The position numbers and the translations under genes are program-made. The notes below the pieces were generated by a model. The model saw only the letters and a program-made list of their open reading frames with translations, searched no databases and was not told where the DNA came from. 20,900 bases of DNA from Ichthyophonus hoferi (taxonomy: Eukaryota > Opisthokonta > Ichthyosporea > Ichthyophonida > Ichthyophonidae). How positions within the stretch are numbered: position 1 is the first letter of the stretch; each line of letters starts with the position of its first letter. Shown piece by piece: positions 1 through 9,399 of this stretch. Where the stretch lies: assembly GCA_002751075.1 (NCBI GenBank), contig NAOQ01000627.1, positions 2,337-23,236 of the forward strand, in the 5' to 3' direction.

Positions 1-340
1 TATGTATATGTATGTGTATATGTATGTGTGCATATAGTAAAGCCCTTGGGATTAATATTCCATAATGTAAAGATTAAATTTTGGTTTTGGTTTATATTTC
101 ATATTGTAATTGTTTTATATTAATAATCTGAAAAGTTGATTCAAAACTAACAGTTTGGTTTACTATGTATATGTATGTTTATGTGTATAAATGCATAAAT
201 GTATAAATGTATAAATGTATAAATGGAGTTATTAAATGCCATTAATAACACTAAGATAATATTATGATAGGATCATAGTATTTATAATAATATAAGGGTA
301 CAATAACATGACTTATAGCCAATCAGGTGAAAGCTAATAC
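1..340. other. Non-coding left edge, probably intron
   Basis: I see no exon here. It opens with a TATG/TATA microsatellite (about 1-32) and holds an octamer repeat near 185-226. Because the minus-strand gene to the right ends at a splice donor at 340/339 without a stop codon, this stretch is most likely the start of its next intron. The left arm of the inverted repeat described separately lies at 304-327. Confidence 0.5.
185..226. repeat. Octamer tandem repeat (AAATGTAT)n
   Basis: About four to five near-perfect copies of an 8-base unit, AAATGTAT, seen as a run of 'ataaatgt' steps. Simple sequence in a presumed intron, with no coding sense. Confidence 0.8.
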
Positions 341-440
341 CTAGGCCCGTCCACAGGGCAGGATTAGTTTCCACTCCTTTACTATCTGGTTCAATAACTG
401 TCTTCTCTTTCTTTCTCCTGATTGGTGCATTGTCATGTTA
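304..440. repeat. Inverted repeat enclosing an exon
   Basis: The arms are 304-327 and 417-440. Each arm holds two perfect 9-base blocks, TAACATGAC and CCAATCAGG, separated by exactly six unmatched bases; the right arm is the reverse complement of the left in the same order and spacing. The 89 bases between the arms are almost exactly exon 4 of the minus-strand gene (417-341). It could be a hairpin that loops the exon in the pre-mRNA, or the ends of a small non-autonomous DNA element. No clear target-site duplication is visible at the borders. Confidence 0.65.
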
Positions 441-2843
441 ATATTAAAGTTGGGAGTATATTGCAATATCAATAAGAGAAAGTGATTGGCCATTTTGTTC
501 CACAAGGAGAGGAGAGTAAATTGTACTTCGTCACTAAAGAATGCAAAAATGGTTCCATAATGCCTTTATCTGTAAATTAACTCTGTGTTTATTTATTTAA
601 CATTAAGAGTTAGCCAATCATTGTTCGAAGTTTAATCGTTGATAAATGATTGGCTAATTTTCATTCTTTCTTTAAAATAGATGGGAGCCAAGGGGCCGAA
701 ATTGTAACTAAATTACAAATGCAATAACCTTACAGTCATTGCTTTTTGTTTCTCTACCTTTATATTAGTACATATTTATTCCTTAGGGATTGCACCAATC
801 ATTTAAGGCTTAGAGTTTTAATACTGCAGGCATGTGCTTATGACTGGTTTACAGATGTATGTATAAATACAATAAAGTGTATGTGTATATATCCACACAA
901 ATAGTAAAGTATATATATATATAGTCAAACACAATAAAATGCATATGACAAATAAAACCATAAACCGTACTGAACCAGAGCCAGGATATTACTTATTACC
1001 AATAACTTAAAAACCAATGTATACACATACACATACCCTTGATTGAAGTGGGAGGGGCTGGTAGGATAATACGTAGTACCTCCTTGTACCTGTGAGCCCA
1101 GAGCCTCACCCTGTAGAGTAAGTATTAGAGAGAGAAGAGGGTTGCATTGTTAGTCTATATAGTATATAGTCTATAATAGCCCTGTATTGTGGTTATTAGG
1201 TTATTATCGTATCTTTCTTTGAATGGAAATCTGTAAGGTCGGTCAGAAACAGAAACTTTATATACTAACTCTGGATTACTGATTCGTCTAATTAACCTAA
1301 TTAACTACAATTATAACCATTTGGCTTATAGTCTAGGGAGTTGTTTTCGACGTGAAAAAGAGAGTCGAGTGTAGTAATAGATATATTTATGAAAGTTGGA
1401 CTATATATAGAGTGCGTTTGGATCACGTAGTGGAAAGAGAAATATAAAAGGAAGTGCACACAGGCAAAGGGAAGTATAAAAAAATGAACAAAGAATAGTA
1501 TGAATAAATACAGAAAGAAAAATAGAGATAGTAATAAGAAAGAAAGAAAGAGCCTGAAAGAGAAAATAAATGACAGAGAGTATGTGAATAGAGGGATGTT
1601 AATATAGGTGTCAAGAAAGAAAGACAAAGAGAAATTAGTATGTATACGTAAAGTTATACGTGCGAGTGGGTGTGTATGTATAAATATATGTTTATATATA
1701 TATATATACATAATTCTATATTACTACAAGGCCACACATGCACGTATAGACAGAAATACATACACACCTATACCATAATACCATATCCATATATATACAT
1801 AAATACGTCCAAAAGTACCTGTGAAGAGGGACCAATCATATCATAAGGCGAGGCAAACCCCAATGGGCGACGAGCCGGTGTGAAGGGCTGTATGGTCATC
1901 CTTTGTCTTGGACCCCCCGTAGACTAAAATTAAAAAAAGGAAGCGGGGTCAGTATGATATATGTAGGGATGTAAAAGCATGTATGGTTGTGATTAGGAAG
2001 GGTGTGTGATATATGATAGTATAGTGTAGTATAGTATATATCAATCTATATGTGGCAGAATGTGGTATGGTTGGGTGTATTTACTATTGTTTGTAGTTTG
2101 TACGTGCATGGGCTAAGGATGTAAGATAAAATTATATGTGAGGGTAATAGTATGAGAGCTTAGTGTGCATGAATTAATGATTGAATACAACTTATAAACA
2201 GCATGTAGGTATGTATAGACGCAATGCCTGCCTATATAGCCATATCATACCACTCTAAACAACTAAATGTTGTCTAAAAATCGCAGCAGTTATTTTCTGT
2301 TATTATATAAATTAATACAACCTTTAACTTTATATTTGATAGATATATGGCGACATAGTTTGCAACTAATCGAGACACATTCACACTTACTTATACATAT
2401 ATTTTTACATTAACACACGTAATAAACAGATGAAAATGACGATACACGAGCAAGTACATACAGGTACAATAATATTAACCCCATATATCTAATTGCTTAT
2501 CGACTCACTTGATTATATCGTAAATTAAAAGTCAAGAATATTTGCATGTCTTTTTGCTGATATGCATACGTACACACACGCATATATATAAGCACACAGA
2601 CTCTTTGACTTTTCCAAAGTTTCCTTTTCTTTTCTTCTTATTAGTTTTTTTCCTTCTTTGTTTTGCGTTCTTTTATAACACGCCTTCTCTCTATCTCTCT
2701 ACCTCAAACAATAACTTGTATTTTGTATTCCTTACCGGGCCTTTTGTTGGGGAGTATCCAGGTGAGACATAGGGGTTATTAGGGCTAAACGTGGTTGTGC
2801 CAAGCCCTGCCGGTGGGCGGGCACCTTGTTGTTGTGGCAACAT
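341..2843 (-). CDS. Unknown Pro/Gln/Ser/Thr-rich protein, 5' part (4 exons, partial)
   Basis: A spliced gene I do not recognise by family. Exons on the minus strand are 2843-2736 (36 codons from ATG), 1923-1819 (35 codons), 1110-1037 (24 codons plus 2 bases) and 417-341, where it leaves at a donor with one base over. Every exon has AG before it and GT after it (donors gtaagg, gtactt, gtatgt, gtatta), and the phases 0/0/2 join without a stop, giving about 121 residues. The ATG is chosen because an in-frame TGA lies two codons upstream. The product starts MLPQQQGARPPAGLG and stays low-complexity and disordered, rich in P, G, S, T and Q, with an RMTIQPFTPARRP patch near residues 44-56. The last exon turns charged (RKKEKTVIEPD). 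Such N-termini are common in RNA-binding and translation or transcription factors. The RKKEKTVIEPD stretch faintly recalls the basic-to-DPN segment in eIF4G N-termini, which is too weak for a name. The domain that would identify it lies beyond the window. Confidence 0.7.
610..657. repeat. Perfect 13-bp inverted repeat
   Basis: TTAGCCAATCATT at 610-622 is matched by its exact reverse complement at 645-657, with 22 bases between. Both arms contain the same AGCCAATCA core that recurs nearby. It lies in intron 3 of the left gene and could fold as a stem-loop or act as a pair of opposed CCAAT boxes. Confidence 0.8.
1430..1650. repeat. Purine-rich tract in an intron
   Basis: The plus strand is strongly purine-biased for about 220 bases (runs of GAAAGAAAGAAAG and similar), so the minus-strand pre-mRNA is pyrimidine-rich here. 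It lies in intron 2 of the left gene. Apparent reading frames on the minus strand are low-complexity Phe/Leu/Ser and not a gene. Confidence 0.6.
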
Positions 2844-4237
2844 GTTTCAGTGTGAGTGTGAGGGGGTGGGAAGAAAGTAAGTGCAATTATTCCATCCGAC
2901 TATTTAACTAAGGACCTGAGTGGTTTACTATATGAACTATTCCTTTCTTTACGTCTCTGCGGCGTATGGACAGGGAACTAAGGAAATACACCGTGCACTT
3001 AATTATAGAGCTATATATAAATATAAATATACCAAAACTATAAAAATATAATATATAGTAATATAATATAATGGAATTAATAAACTGCAGTGATTATAGC
3101 AGATTACATTTTGAGAGTCAGTAGAAATAAGGACTAGGGATTGGTTATAAGACCCAATAAGACCAATTGGAATATACATGACTAACCTTATAAGGTTATT
3201 TAATTGTTAAACGCATTTTAATGGGATCACACGAGTGGATTGAATATTGTAGGGAAGGGTCTAAAGTAGAGTGACTCGGTTAAAGTAAATAAAGGAATAT
3301 GAATATAAGCTGGAAAGATGTTGATAAGATACAGTTAAGAGTTTAGATAGTATTACTGATTGCAAGCCTTACTATATATATATATATAGGTCTAGTACAC
3401 ATTACTAATGTCGCCATAAGTATAATTTGAGGCATTAGCAGATTGTGAGATCTTCAAAGAAAATAAGTGCATTGCATCTTCGTATAAATAAAGAGCTTTA
3501 TATCTATGCTGCTTTTTAGTAGGTATGTACATGTTTCATATTCTTTAATTACCCACTGTGGATTTAGCTGAATTTTTCATTTGTTTTACTGTACATACAT
3601 ACATATATACATTATATTATGAACCTTATGTGCTATTATGCTACAATTATACTATATTATAGCATGAGTCACAACCAAACCTTACGTTTCCATCAAGTGT
3701 CTCACTGTAATGTATGGTTGTATACATACTTAAGTAAATATAATAGACCCTAGATATCGTAGGTAGATTTAGTTGAGTACAGCCTGTGTAGTAATTATAC
3801 CACCTATGCTCAAGGTGGCAGCTGCCTATTGCAAGCAGACAAGTAAGATAAAGACTGTGTAGCCTTTCTTCAGTATCACTATAGAGTCAAGAGTCCCCAA
3901 TCTGTATGACACATTTTTTTTACACTTTTTAAATTTAGTATTATATACATACAATACTATAGAGCCCAACAATAATTTGCCAACTAATTATAACTGCAGT
4001 TATTTTGCTCATGCTATGTGGTTATATTTGCCAGATCTGTCATAGTACAGTGTATATATGAGGACAAATGTGGGCTATTGATTACAATATACAGTTACGG
4101 TAGCACTCTTTCTCGTCTTTTATCTATATGCCATGATTATTAGCCCAATATTACTAAACTATTATCTACACCCAAGCTTTTACCTTCAAACAACTAACTA
4201 TAGGAAAGCTTAGGATTTCCCGTGTTAAACATTGTTA

Positions 4238-4268
4238 CTACATGCATTTTTGACAGGAATGCACGTAG
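4238..4268. repeat. Short hairpin, 11-bp stem
   Basis: CTACATGCATT at 4238-4248 pairs with AATGCACGTAG at 4258-4268, with one mismatch and a 9-base loop. It is an isolated stem-loop in the spacer; no function is implied by its neighbours. Confidence 0.5.
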
Positions 4269-4747
4269 GTTTATTTATCCTATATAGTTCAGGCATGTCT
4301 TAGCATGGTCTAGCCCTGATATTTTCTACCACAGGCAGTTCATCTGTAGGCAAATAGTCATGTACCTTTACGGTGTATTTTCTAGTGATACTATTTACAC
4401 TATTACCCCATCTACCAATGAAGGATCACATAAATATGGAGTGAGTATACAAACACGTATATATATATATAGGCTTATGGATCAATCTGTATATACACAT
4501 GGAGTTCCCTTATTTCCTCCTAAATGTCAGTACTCACGCAACCTTGAACCTACACATCGATCCATCCATATTAGGCAGTAATAGGATTGAAACTGGCAAA
4601 CCTGCATATTGTTTACTATAGCTCTTATTGCTACCAAAATACCTCTCTTAAAAGTATACGAGAAGAAAATATCACAGTGTAACAGACTGGCAAATTAATA
4701 TAATCTCAGCTTGACCTATGGTGCCTCTAGATTACAAATCACCATAG

Positions 4748-4753
4748 TTTAAT
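4748..4753 (-). terminator. Possible polyadenylation signal of the midnolin-like gene
   Basis: ATTAAA on the minus strand, about 125 bases past the stop codon at 4878. It is the first plausible hexamer after the stop. Such hexamers are common by chance in A+T-rich DNA, so support is weak. Confidence 0.25.
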
Positions 4754-4877
4754 GCAATGAGGCTATGAGGAATTATTCCAAAAATGTTCAATCATAAATG
4801 AATCAAGAGATACTTAAATAAATAACCTTAAATATAGTGCTAGTAGAAAAGCAAGAAAAGTAAAGGTAGTAAGTTGT

Positions 4878-6499
4878 TTAAACAAGGCACAACTTCCTTC
4901 TTTTTGAATTCTTTTGCATCATTAGCCGCGCTCTAAGGTCCAGCATACGCTTCCTTGTTATGTCATTCTCTCTGGCTTTTTCTATCTCCCTCATATGACC
5001 CTCATCATCATTGCCATCATTATTCCTTTCCTCCAGGACAGTGTGTTTTACAACCTCCACTTGATCTCCCATTCCTGCACAGTCTTCCATACTGCTCTTG
5101 TCACTATTATTCAAACAAGAAACTCTATCCAGTTCATCTTGGGTTTCATCGAGTTTTCTTAAACGTTTTTCCAACAATTGACGAGCAATTACTGGAATAC
5201 CACTCAATTGTGCAACATTTCTATTACTATGATTATTATTACTATTATTATTAATATTATTGTTATTATTATTAATACTAGTCTGTGAAACACTACTATT
5301 CGTCGATTCCCTCGCCTTTGTAATCACAGGACATGGTAGTTCGGGTACAAAGATAATAGTTGTATAGCCACTTAAAGGTCCTGCCTTAACCTTTGGGACT
5401 AAATAGAGAAGATCGCCATCTGTTATGCCAGCCTCCTTCATGGTAAGGTTAGCGTTTGTAAGTTCCATTCCTGTTTTTCGAAGTACTAATTGTATACGTG
5501 AAGGTGGTACGCCCGTAAAAGAACTAACTGTCAGCATAACAGCTCCCACCTTGTCCATATCACATACACGCACACGACACGCCAGACCCATATTAGATTT
5601 CACTCGGATGTGGAATGTTCCATGATGACTGGGGAAAAAGATTTGGCATGTTATGGAATTGTCTCTAGCAGTTGCGGGCAACAGGGGATGAGTAACATAT
5701 GTAAAAGTGTTTTCTTAAAATAATATATATATATACCCATTTCGATGCAAATCTTTGAAGGAACGTGTAAATTGCATACATCAGGAATATGAGTCACTCC
5801 ATCACATTAAAATACAATAATTTTCGTGTTAGTCTTTAACATTTAAAAGAAGAAGAATAACAACAATTGGTTATGACATCATAAGAGCTACTTTTGTATG
5901 CCAACATAGCACGCTTGTACATGCTGATGATCTGCATAAACATATGGACCAAGTCGTATGCAACAAAGCTTATGCAAGAAATTAAATGCACACAGGTATT
6001 TTTCCTGTCATTATGTGATGTGCGACATAGCCACTTAGTGGGTCCTCAAGTAAAAAAGCTCAGCTAACCAAACAGAGCTATGCCCCATCAAACCATGACA
6101 ATAAAGAATAGTAGCAAGTAAGGCGATATTCCTTCGACACATAACAGCCACGTGTAGCTATTTAAGATAAGAATAAGTCCAAAGTAGTAAGAATACAAAC
6201 AATAGAAAACAAGGTGCAAACATGTGTACTCGGGTACTAAATGCTTACCCTTTTCTGTCGAATCTATTCCTACTCGCCCGGTGGTGTCTAGCATGTCTAT
6301 TTTGATGTTCAATAAAAGAAATACTTTCCTCTTCCCTTCTATTAAGCGAAGGTATTTTTGAAGAATGAGTATTTGTTGGACTTCGTCTAAGGTCTGAGCC
6401 GCTCCGTACCAATCGTGATCTTTCATTTTCTGAAATGCCACAACCATCTAGTGATGGGGATTCTGATCCTTCGCTGGGTATTTGAACTTCTCTATCCAT
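4878..6499 (-). CDS. Midnolin-like ubiquitin-like domain protein (2 exons, complete)
   Basis: Exon 1 is 6499-6249 and exon 2 is 5664-4878; donor gtaagc and acceptor ctgctag join in phase to give 345 residues. The start is the first ATG after an in-frame TAA in the leader. Residues 1-83 are polar, Ser/Arg-rich and likely disordered. About 107-178 form a ubiquitin-like fold; its end, GITDGDLLYLVPKVKAG, matches the end of the midnolin ubiquitin-like domain, which also runs DG..L.LVP.V.AG. Then come an Asn-rich run (214-232), an acidic middle, and a basic C-terminal helix (about 316-341) ending in KRRK, a possible nuclear signal. Midnolin (MIDN; stuxnet in flies) delivers short-lived nuclear proteins to the proteasome without ubiquitin tagging, using the ubiquitin-like domain and a C-terminal helix for the proteasome and a Catch domain for substrates. 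I do not see a clear Catch domain, and the protein is shorter than animal midnolin. The gene is firm; the family name is a moderate inference, and another ubiquitin-like protein is possible. Confidence 0.65.
5221..5281 (-). repeat. ATT/AAT trinucleotide run encoding poly-Asn
   Basis: An imperfect trinucleotide run inside exon 2 of the midnolin-like gene. Read on the minus strand it gives Asn with a few Ile, Ser and His (residues about 214-232). Expansion of an in-frame microsatellite is the likely origin. Confidence 0.85.
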
Positions 6500-6511
6500 G
6501 TTTTTGAATTG

Positions 6512-6526
6512 TTATTGCGTATCCAT
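6512..6526 (-). promoter_or_regulatory. Four-codon upstream ORF before the midnolin-like start
   Basis: On the minus strand an ATG at 6526 opens M-D-T-Q and stops at TAA (6514-6512), in the same frame as the main ATG at 6499 and 12 bases before it. If the transcript starts upstream, ribosomes would meet it first and it could lower translation of the main ORF. The main ATG has a good context (AAAACATGG). Confidence 0.4.
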
Positions 6527-8561
6527 AAAAAAAGTTTAGGCACTGTGGAAAAGCTTAACAGAAACTGAAGGTTCAAATGTTTTCACTTTCAAAATTTTCA
6601 AATAACGCAGTTCTTCTGTCTTGCTGCAACTAACCACGCCCTTATAGACCTGAATAAATTGTCCTTTTCACTCTGAGCAATAAAGATAACAATAAAGTTA
6701 AAAACCAAAAGCACCACACTTCAAAACAACCAACATATGCAATGATAAAATTATTAGCCTGTGTCAAAACAGTATTGGTGGTGACATGACGCATACCTTG
6801 GTGTGGGCTGCACTTTCTATCATTACGACATTCATGTGCATGATTTTACTCCAATAAAATAGAAAAGTAAAGTTCACAGGATTCCTCTTTCGCAATATGG
6901 TTCCCTATCAGTTATCTTGAATGATTGCTTTGAAGTCAGGTTTATAAATTCTGTAAATTAAATAAAAATATAAAAAAATAAGCCTTTTTTGCTGTTTCCG
7001 TCAAAAAAATTTTTTATAAATAATTGATAAATAATATGTTGGCTATCTTCTAAGTTATAAATGTGGAATATCTCGAAAGGAATAAAGCCATTTTTAAAAT
7101 ATTAGAGCTTCATCAATATCCCATCTGATTGCACGATGACTTTTAGTAACCAAAGCGTATTACCCTATTGAATCGTCACAACATTCCAATACGAGATTTG
7201 ATTTGAACCAAACTCCATCATAGATTCCACAAGTTGTGTGATTTAATTGGCTATTTATGACACCAAGTGTGTCTCATTCTGGTTAAAAAAATATGTCAAT
7301 GATATTATTGGTTTCTAGGTTTAATATCGGAGTAAATGAAGCTTAGGATTGGTCTTGCACACAACTCAAGAGAAAAAAAAAAACAGTAACAAAAAAAAAA
7401 GCATCCCATGCATTACCAAAAATATATATTTCCTTATAAGTTTTATTTTATCTTCCTGAACTTTAATTTTTTGAAAATGATTAGTTACATTATTTAATAT
7501 TTTATAATAAATATTGGTATCATAAATATCTCTAAACTTCATTATGGCTCATGAGACTATCGCATTAATCGGACGACAATGACATTCCTCAAAATAAAAA
7601 AGTTCAACTCCTGTTCAGATAAGACATACTGACCAATGAGATTTCATAGCTTGATAATCTGTGAGCCACACTTCCTTGAGGCACATTTTAGTTCCTCTGC
7701 GTTAAATTATTTTTAAGTCCTACATATTATATTGTATTATTTTGTTATATTTTTATTACTTTGTATTGTATTTTATTGTATTTTATTGTATTATGTATTA
7801 TAAATATGTTCTTGTATAATACATCCTGAAATATATGTTATCTTTTTGATTATAACAATATCATGAGATCCAGAATATTTGAGTCTTAGCATAGAAAGAA
7901 CTCTCACAAACTCCCTCATGTCATATACATACACATAGGGTAGTAAAGAGTAGCTAATTAGCCAGTACACCAGTACACACTTAGCTTCCGGGCATGTTGC
8001 ATTTTTCTATTTGGTCCTACAATATATTTCAGTTCATCTTTAACTAGGCTGGGTTGGTTAATATGAAGTTAACTCGATTCCTTTAAAGATCCATATAATT
8101 CTATAATTATCCATCCACTCTGATCTAACCAGTCAGGACCTTGAACTTCCACCTCCGAATTGTCTAACATGTCGTATTGAGAAATAAAACAAAGTGCATT
8201 TGAATAAAAAATAATTGTTTTCATTTCTAAAAGTCCTAATTTAATCTCCCTTAAAATTGAATATGATATCACTTATGACTACTAACCATATATAATTATT
8301 TACTAATATATATATATCCCAGTAATTATACATTTATTTCTATATATAAAAATCTACAAGGCATACTGTGATTCCTTTTAAAACAAGACAGTGGCACATG
8401 CACATGGCTGCCTCTATGCTATATGTTATACCAAGTTTGCATCGTTCCTTTTTTTTCTTTTTTCCATTTATAAAAACCTAACAAAAGGCATTTTCTATAT
8501 AACCGAGTTTAAAAATTTATCTATTAGAAATATCCTTAATATCATATCAAGATATTTTTAG
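6527..8561. other. Long gene-poor stretch
   Basis: No firm gene. The first part should carry the promoter of the midnolin-like gene. There is a 24-codon ORF at 6786-6857 on the plus strand with a hydrophobic product, which I reject as a gene. On the minus strand, 8069-8272 is open for 67 codons and its last half has ordinary amino-acid composition, but I recognise nothing in it. The rest is A+T-rich with poly(A) and (TTGTATTTTA)n runs. Confidence 0.45.
7741..7800. repeat. Decamer repeat (TTGTATTTTA)n
   Basis: About three to four copies of a TTGTATTTTA-like unit, visible as repeated 'ttgtattttattgtatttta' steps, grading into plain TATTA sequence. Simple repeat with no gene context. Confidence 0.7.
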
Positions 8562-8901
8562 AATTGTCGCCGCTGAATATGATAGGCTAGCAATGAGTGG
8601 AGCAACAAATGGCCAGGTATTCGCATCAGACACTAGTGAGATCTAGTATGAAGTAGTATTATTAGTAGTTCTAAACAATTACCAATTACTAGTCGGGTGG
8701 TTTAGGTTTGATTGAAGTGTCTTGGACGTGTACCGAATGTCAAGGTGTGTGTTAGCTTTTTCGTCTTGGCATGTTCTTTCCACGTTATAGTTTAAGGGAC
8801 TTCTGATGTCGACCTTCCCTGACTAAGATTGACGTCGTATTTCATGTGGTAAAGAAAGGCTTAATGGTTCAGAAGCTCTATGTTTTACTGGAGGAGCTTA
8901 G
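8562..8901 (+). CDS. Candidate exon chain of an unrecognised plus-strand gene
   Basis: Three exon-like pieces join in phase: 8562-8616 (after tttttag, before gtattc; reads IVAAEYDRLAMSGATNGQ), 8693-8744 (after actag, before gtgtgt; reads SGGLGLIEVSWTCTECQ) and 8855-8901 (after gtaaag; reads RLNGSEALCFTGGA and ends at TAG). The composition is protein-like and richer in G+C than its surroundings, and the second piece has a CxxC pair. I do not recognise the family, I found no convincing upstream exons, and the end overlaps a probable retroelement relict read on the other strand. The first piece would also be open without splicing, to a TAG at 8644. I chose the splice sites by eye, so this could be chance. 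Confidence 0.25.
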
Positions 8902-9338
8902 CAGCATTATAATCGCGGGATCTCTGTCATTGGCTGGTTGAAATTTGATCCATAATCTTGAGTTGTTATCTAACACCAATAAACTGAACCAGCTATTATC
9001 TCGGGCTACATAGTCAATAAGAAATTCTAGTAGTTGGAGAAGTGTGTACCTATTAAAGTGAGATAGCTCTATCGCCACACGAATCAAAGTTTATTGAACA
9101 ACTTAAAAGTTGTGCTGTTAGATGGCCAAATAACAATATAACTGATACAGGCTTCCAAATATGTTATCAATGAGGTTAGTAACTCAATTAGTGGTAAAAT
9201 GAGGCTTCGATAATTTTTGTTTTCATATTGGGGCTGAGCATGACATGTAATACGAGTTTCAGTGTGGTATGGAGTGCTTGTGAGGCTTTTTTTTTTCTGA
9301 ATTACTCTGAATAAAATAAAATAAACGCTTGATATCAT
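8878..9338 (-). mobile_element. Relict of a Ty3/gypsy-type LTR retroelement (RNase H region)
   Basis: Two adjoining minus-strand stretches resemble the RNase H tether region of Ty3/gypsy polyproteins: a YENKNYRS then YLEA pattern, as in the family's ExNY...YLEG, followed by an LFNK-like segment, then IELSHFNR and a DYVARDN segment where the family has the LSEFDF and YRPGKDN motifs. The copy is broken, in at least two pieces, and short; I cannot recognise reverse transcriptase, integrase or LTRs around it. It is evidently old. The call rests on motif memory alone, and coding-like sequence of some other origin is possible. Confidence 0.35.
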
Positions 9339-9399
9339 ATGAATTTGAGATAATTACAAATAGAATAAAATTCAGAAGTGTAAAAGAGCTTTTAGTAAA

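Larger units (their letters stand above)
2844..4877. other. Intergenic spacer
   Basis: No supported exon on either strand. It holds the promoter side of the unknown minus-strand gene (starts 2843) and the 3' side of the midnolin-like gene (stop at 4878). Sequence is A+T-rich with scattered TA runs; a short hairpin lies at 4238-4268. An open frame on the plus strand at 4360-4581 has no family resemblance, includes a TA microsatellite and is not called as a gene. Confidence 0.6.

Noticed and set aside
667-720. Possible terminal exon of the left gene after ttgtaatttag, reading YNFGPLAPIYFK and onward to a TAA
   Set aside because: It is phase-compatible with exon 3, but it lacks a donor. The exon at 417-341 fits the phase too and has both splice sites and a more protein-like charged sequence. 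An alternative 3' end remains possible.
1301-1711. Minus-strand open frame of about 136 codons
   Set aside because: Its product is low-complexity Phe/Leu/Ser/Tyr produced by a purine-rich intron tract, and it lies between two good exons of the same-strand gene.
2542-2772. Plus-strand open frame of 76 codons
   Set aside because: It is the antisense of exon 1 and its donor in the minus-strand gene, extended into a pyrimidine-rich intron.
4360-4581. Plus-strand open frame of 73 codons
   Set aside because: It crosses a TA microsatellite, shows no domain or codon signal, and has no splice partner I could find.
6088-6447. Minus-strand open frame of 119 codons overlapping the midnolin-like first exon
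   Set aside because: It runs through the real donor into intron sequence in another frame. The 6499 frame has a supported start, donor and continuing phase.
6786-6939. Short plus-strand ORF with a hydrophobic start (MTHTLVWAALSIITTF) and a possible second exon at 6880-6939
   Set aside because: Joining them needs a 44-base intron with a poor gtgcat donor, far shorter than the other introns here. I considered a BAP31-like start, but the resemblance is only general hydrophobicity.
8069-8272. Minus-strand open frame of 67 codons with a coding-like second half (GPDWLDQSGWIIIEL)
   Set aside because: No family resemblance, no splice partners and no support on either side. It could be a decayed piece of something, but I cannot say what.
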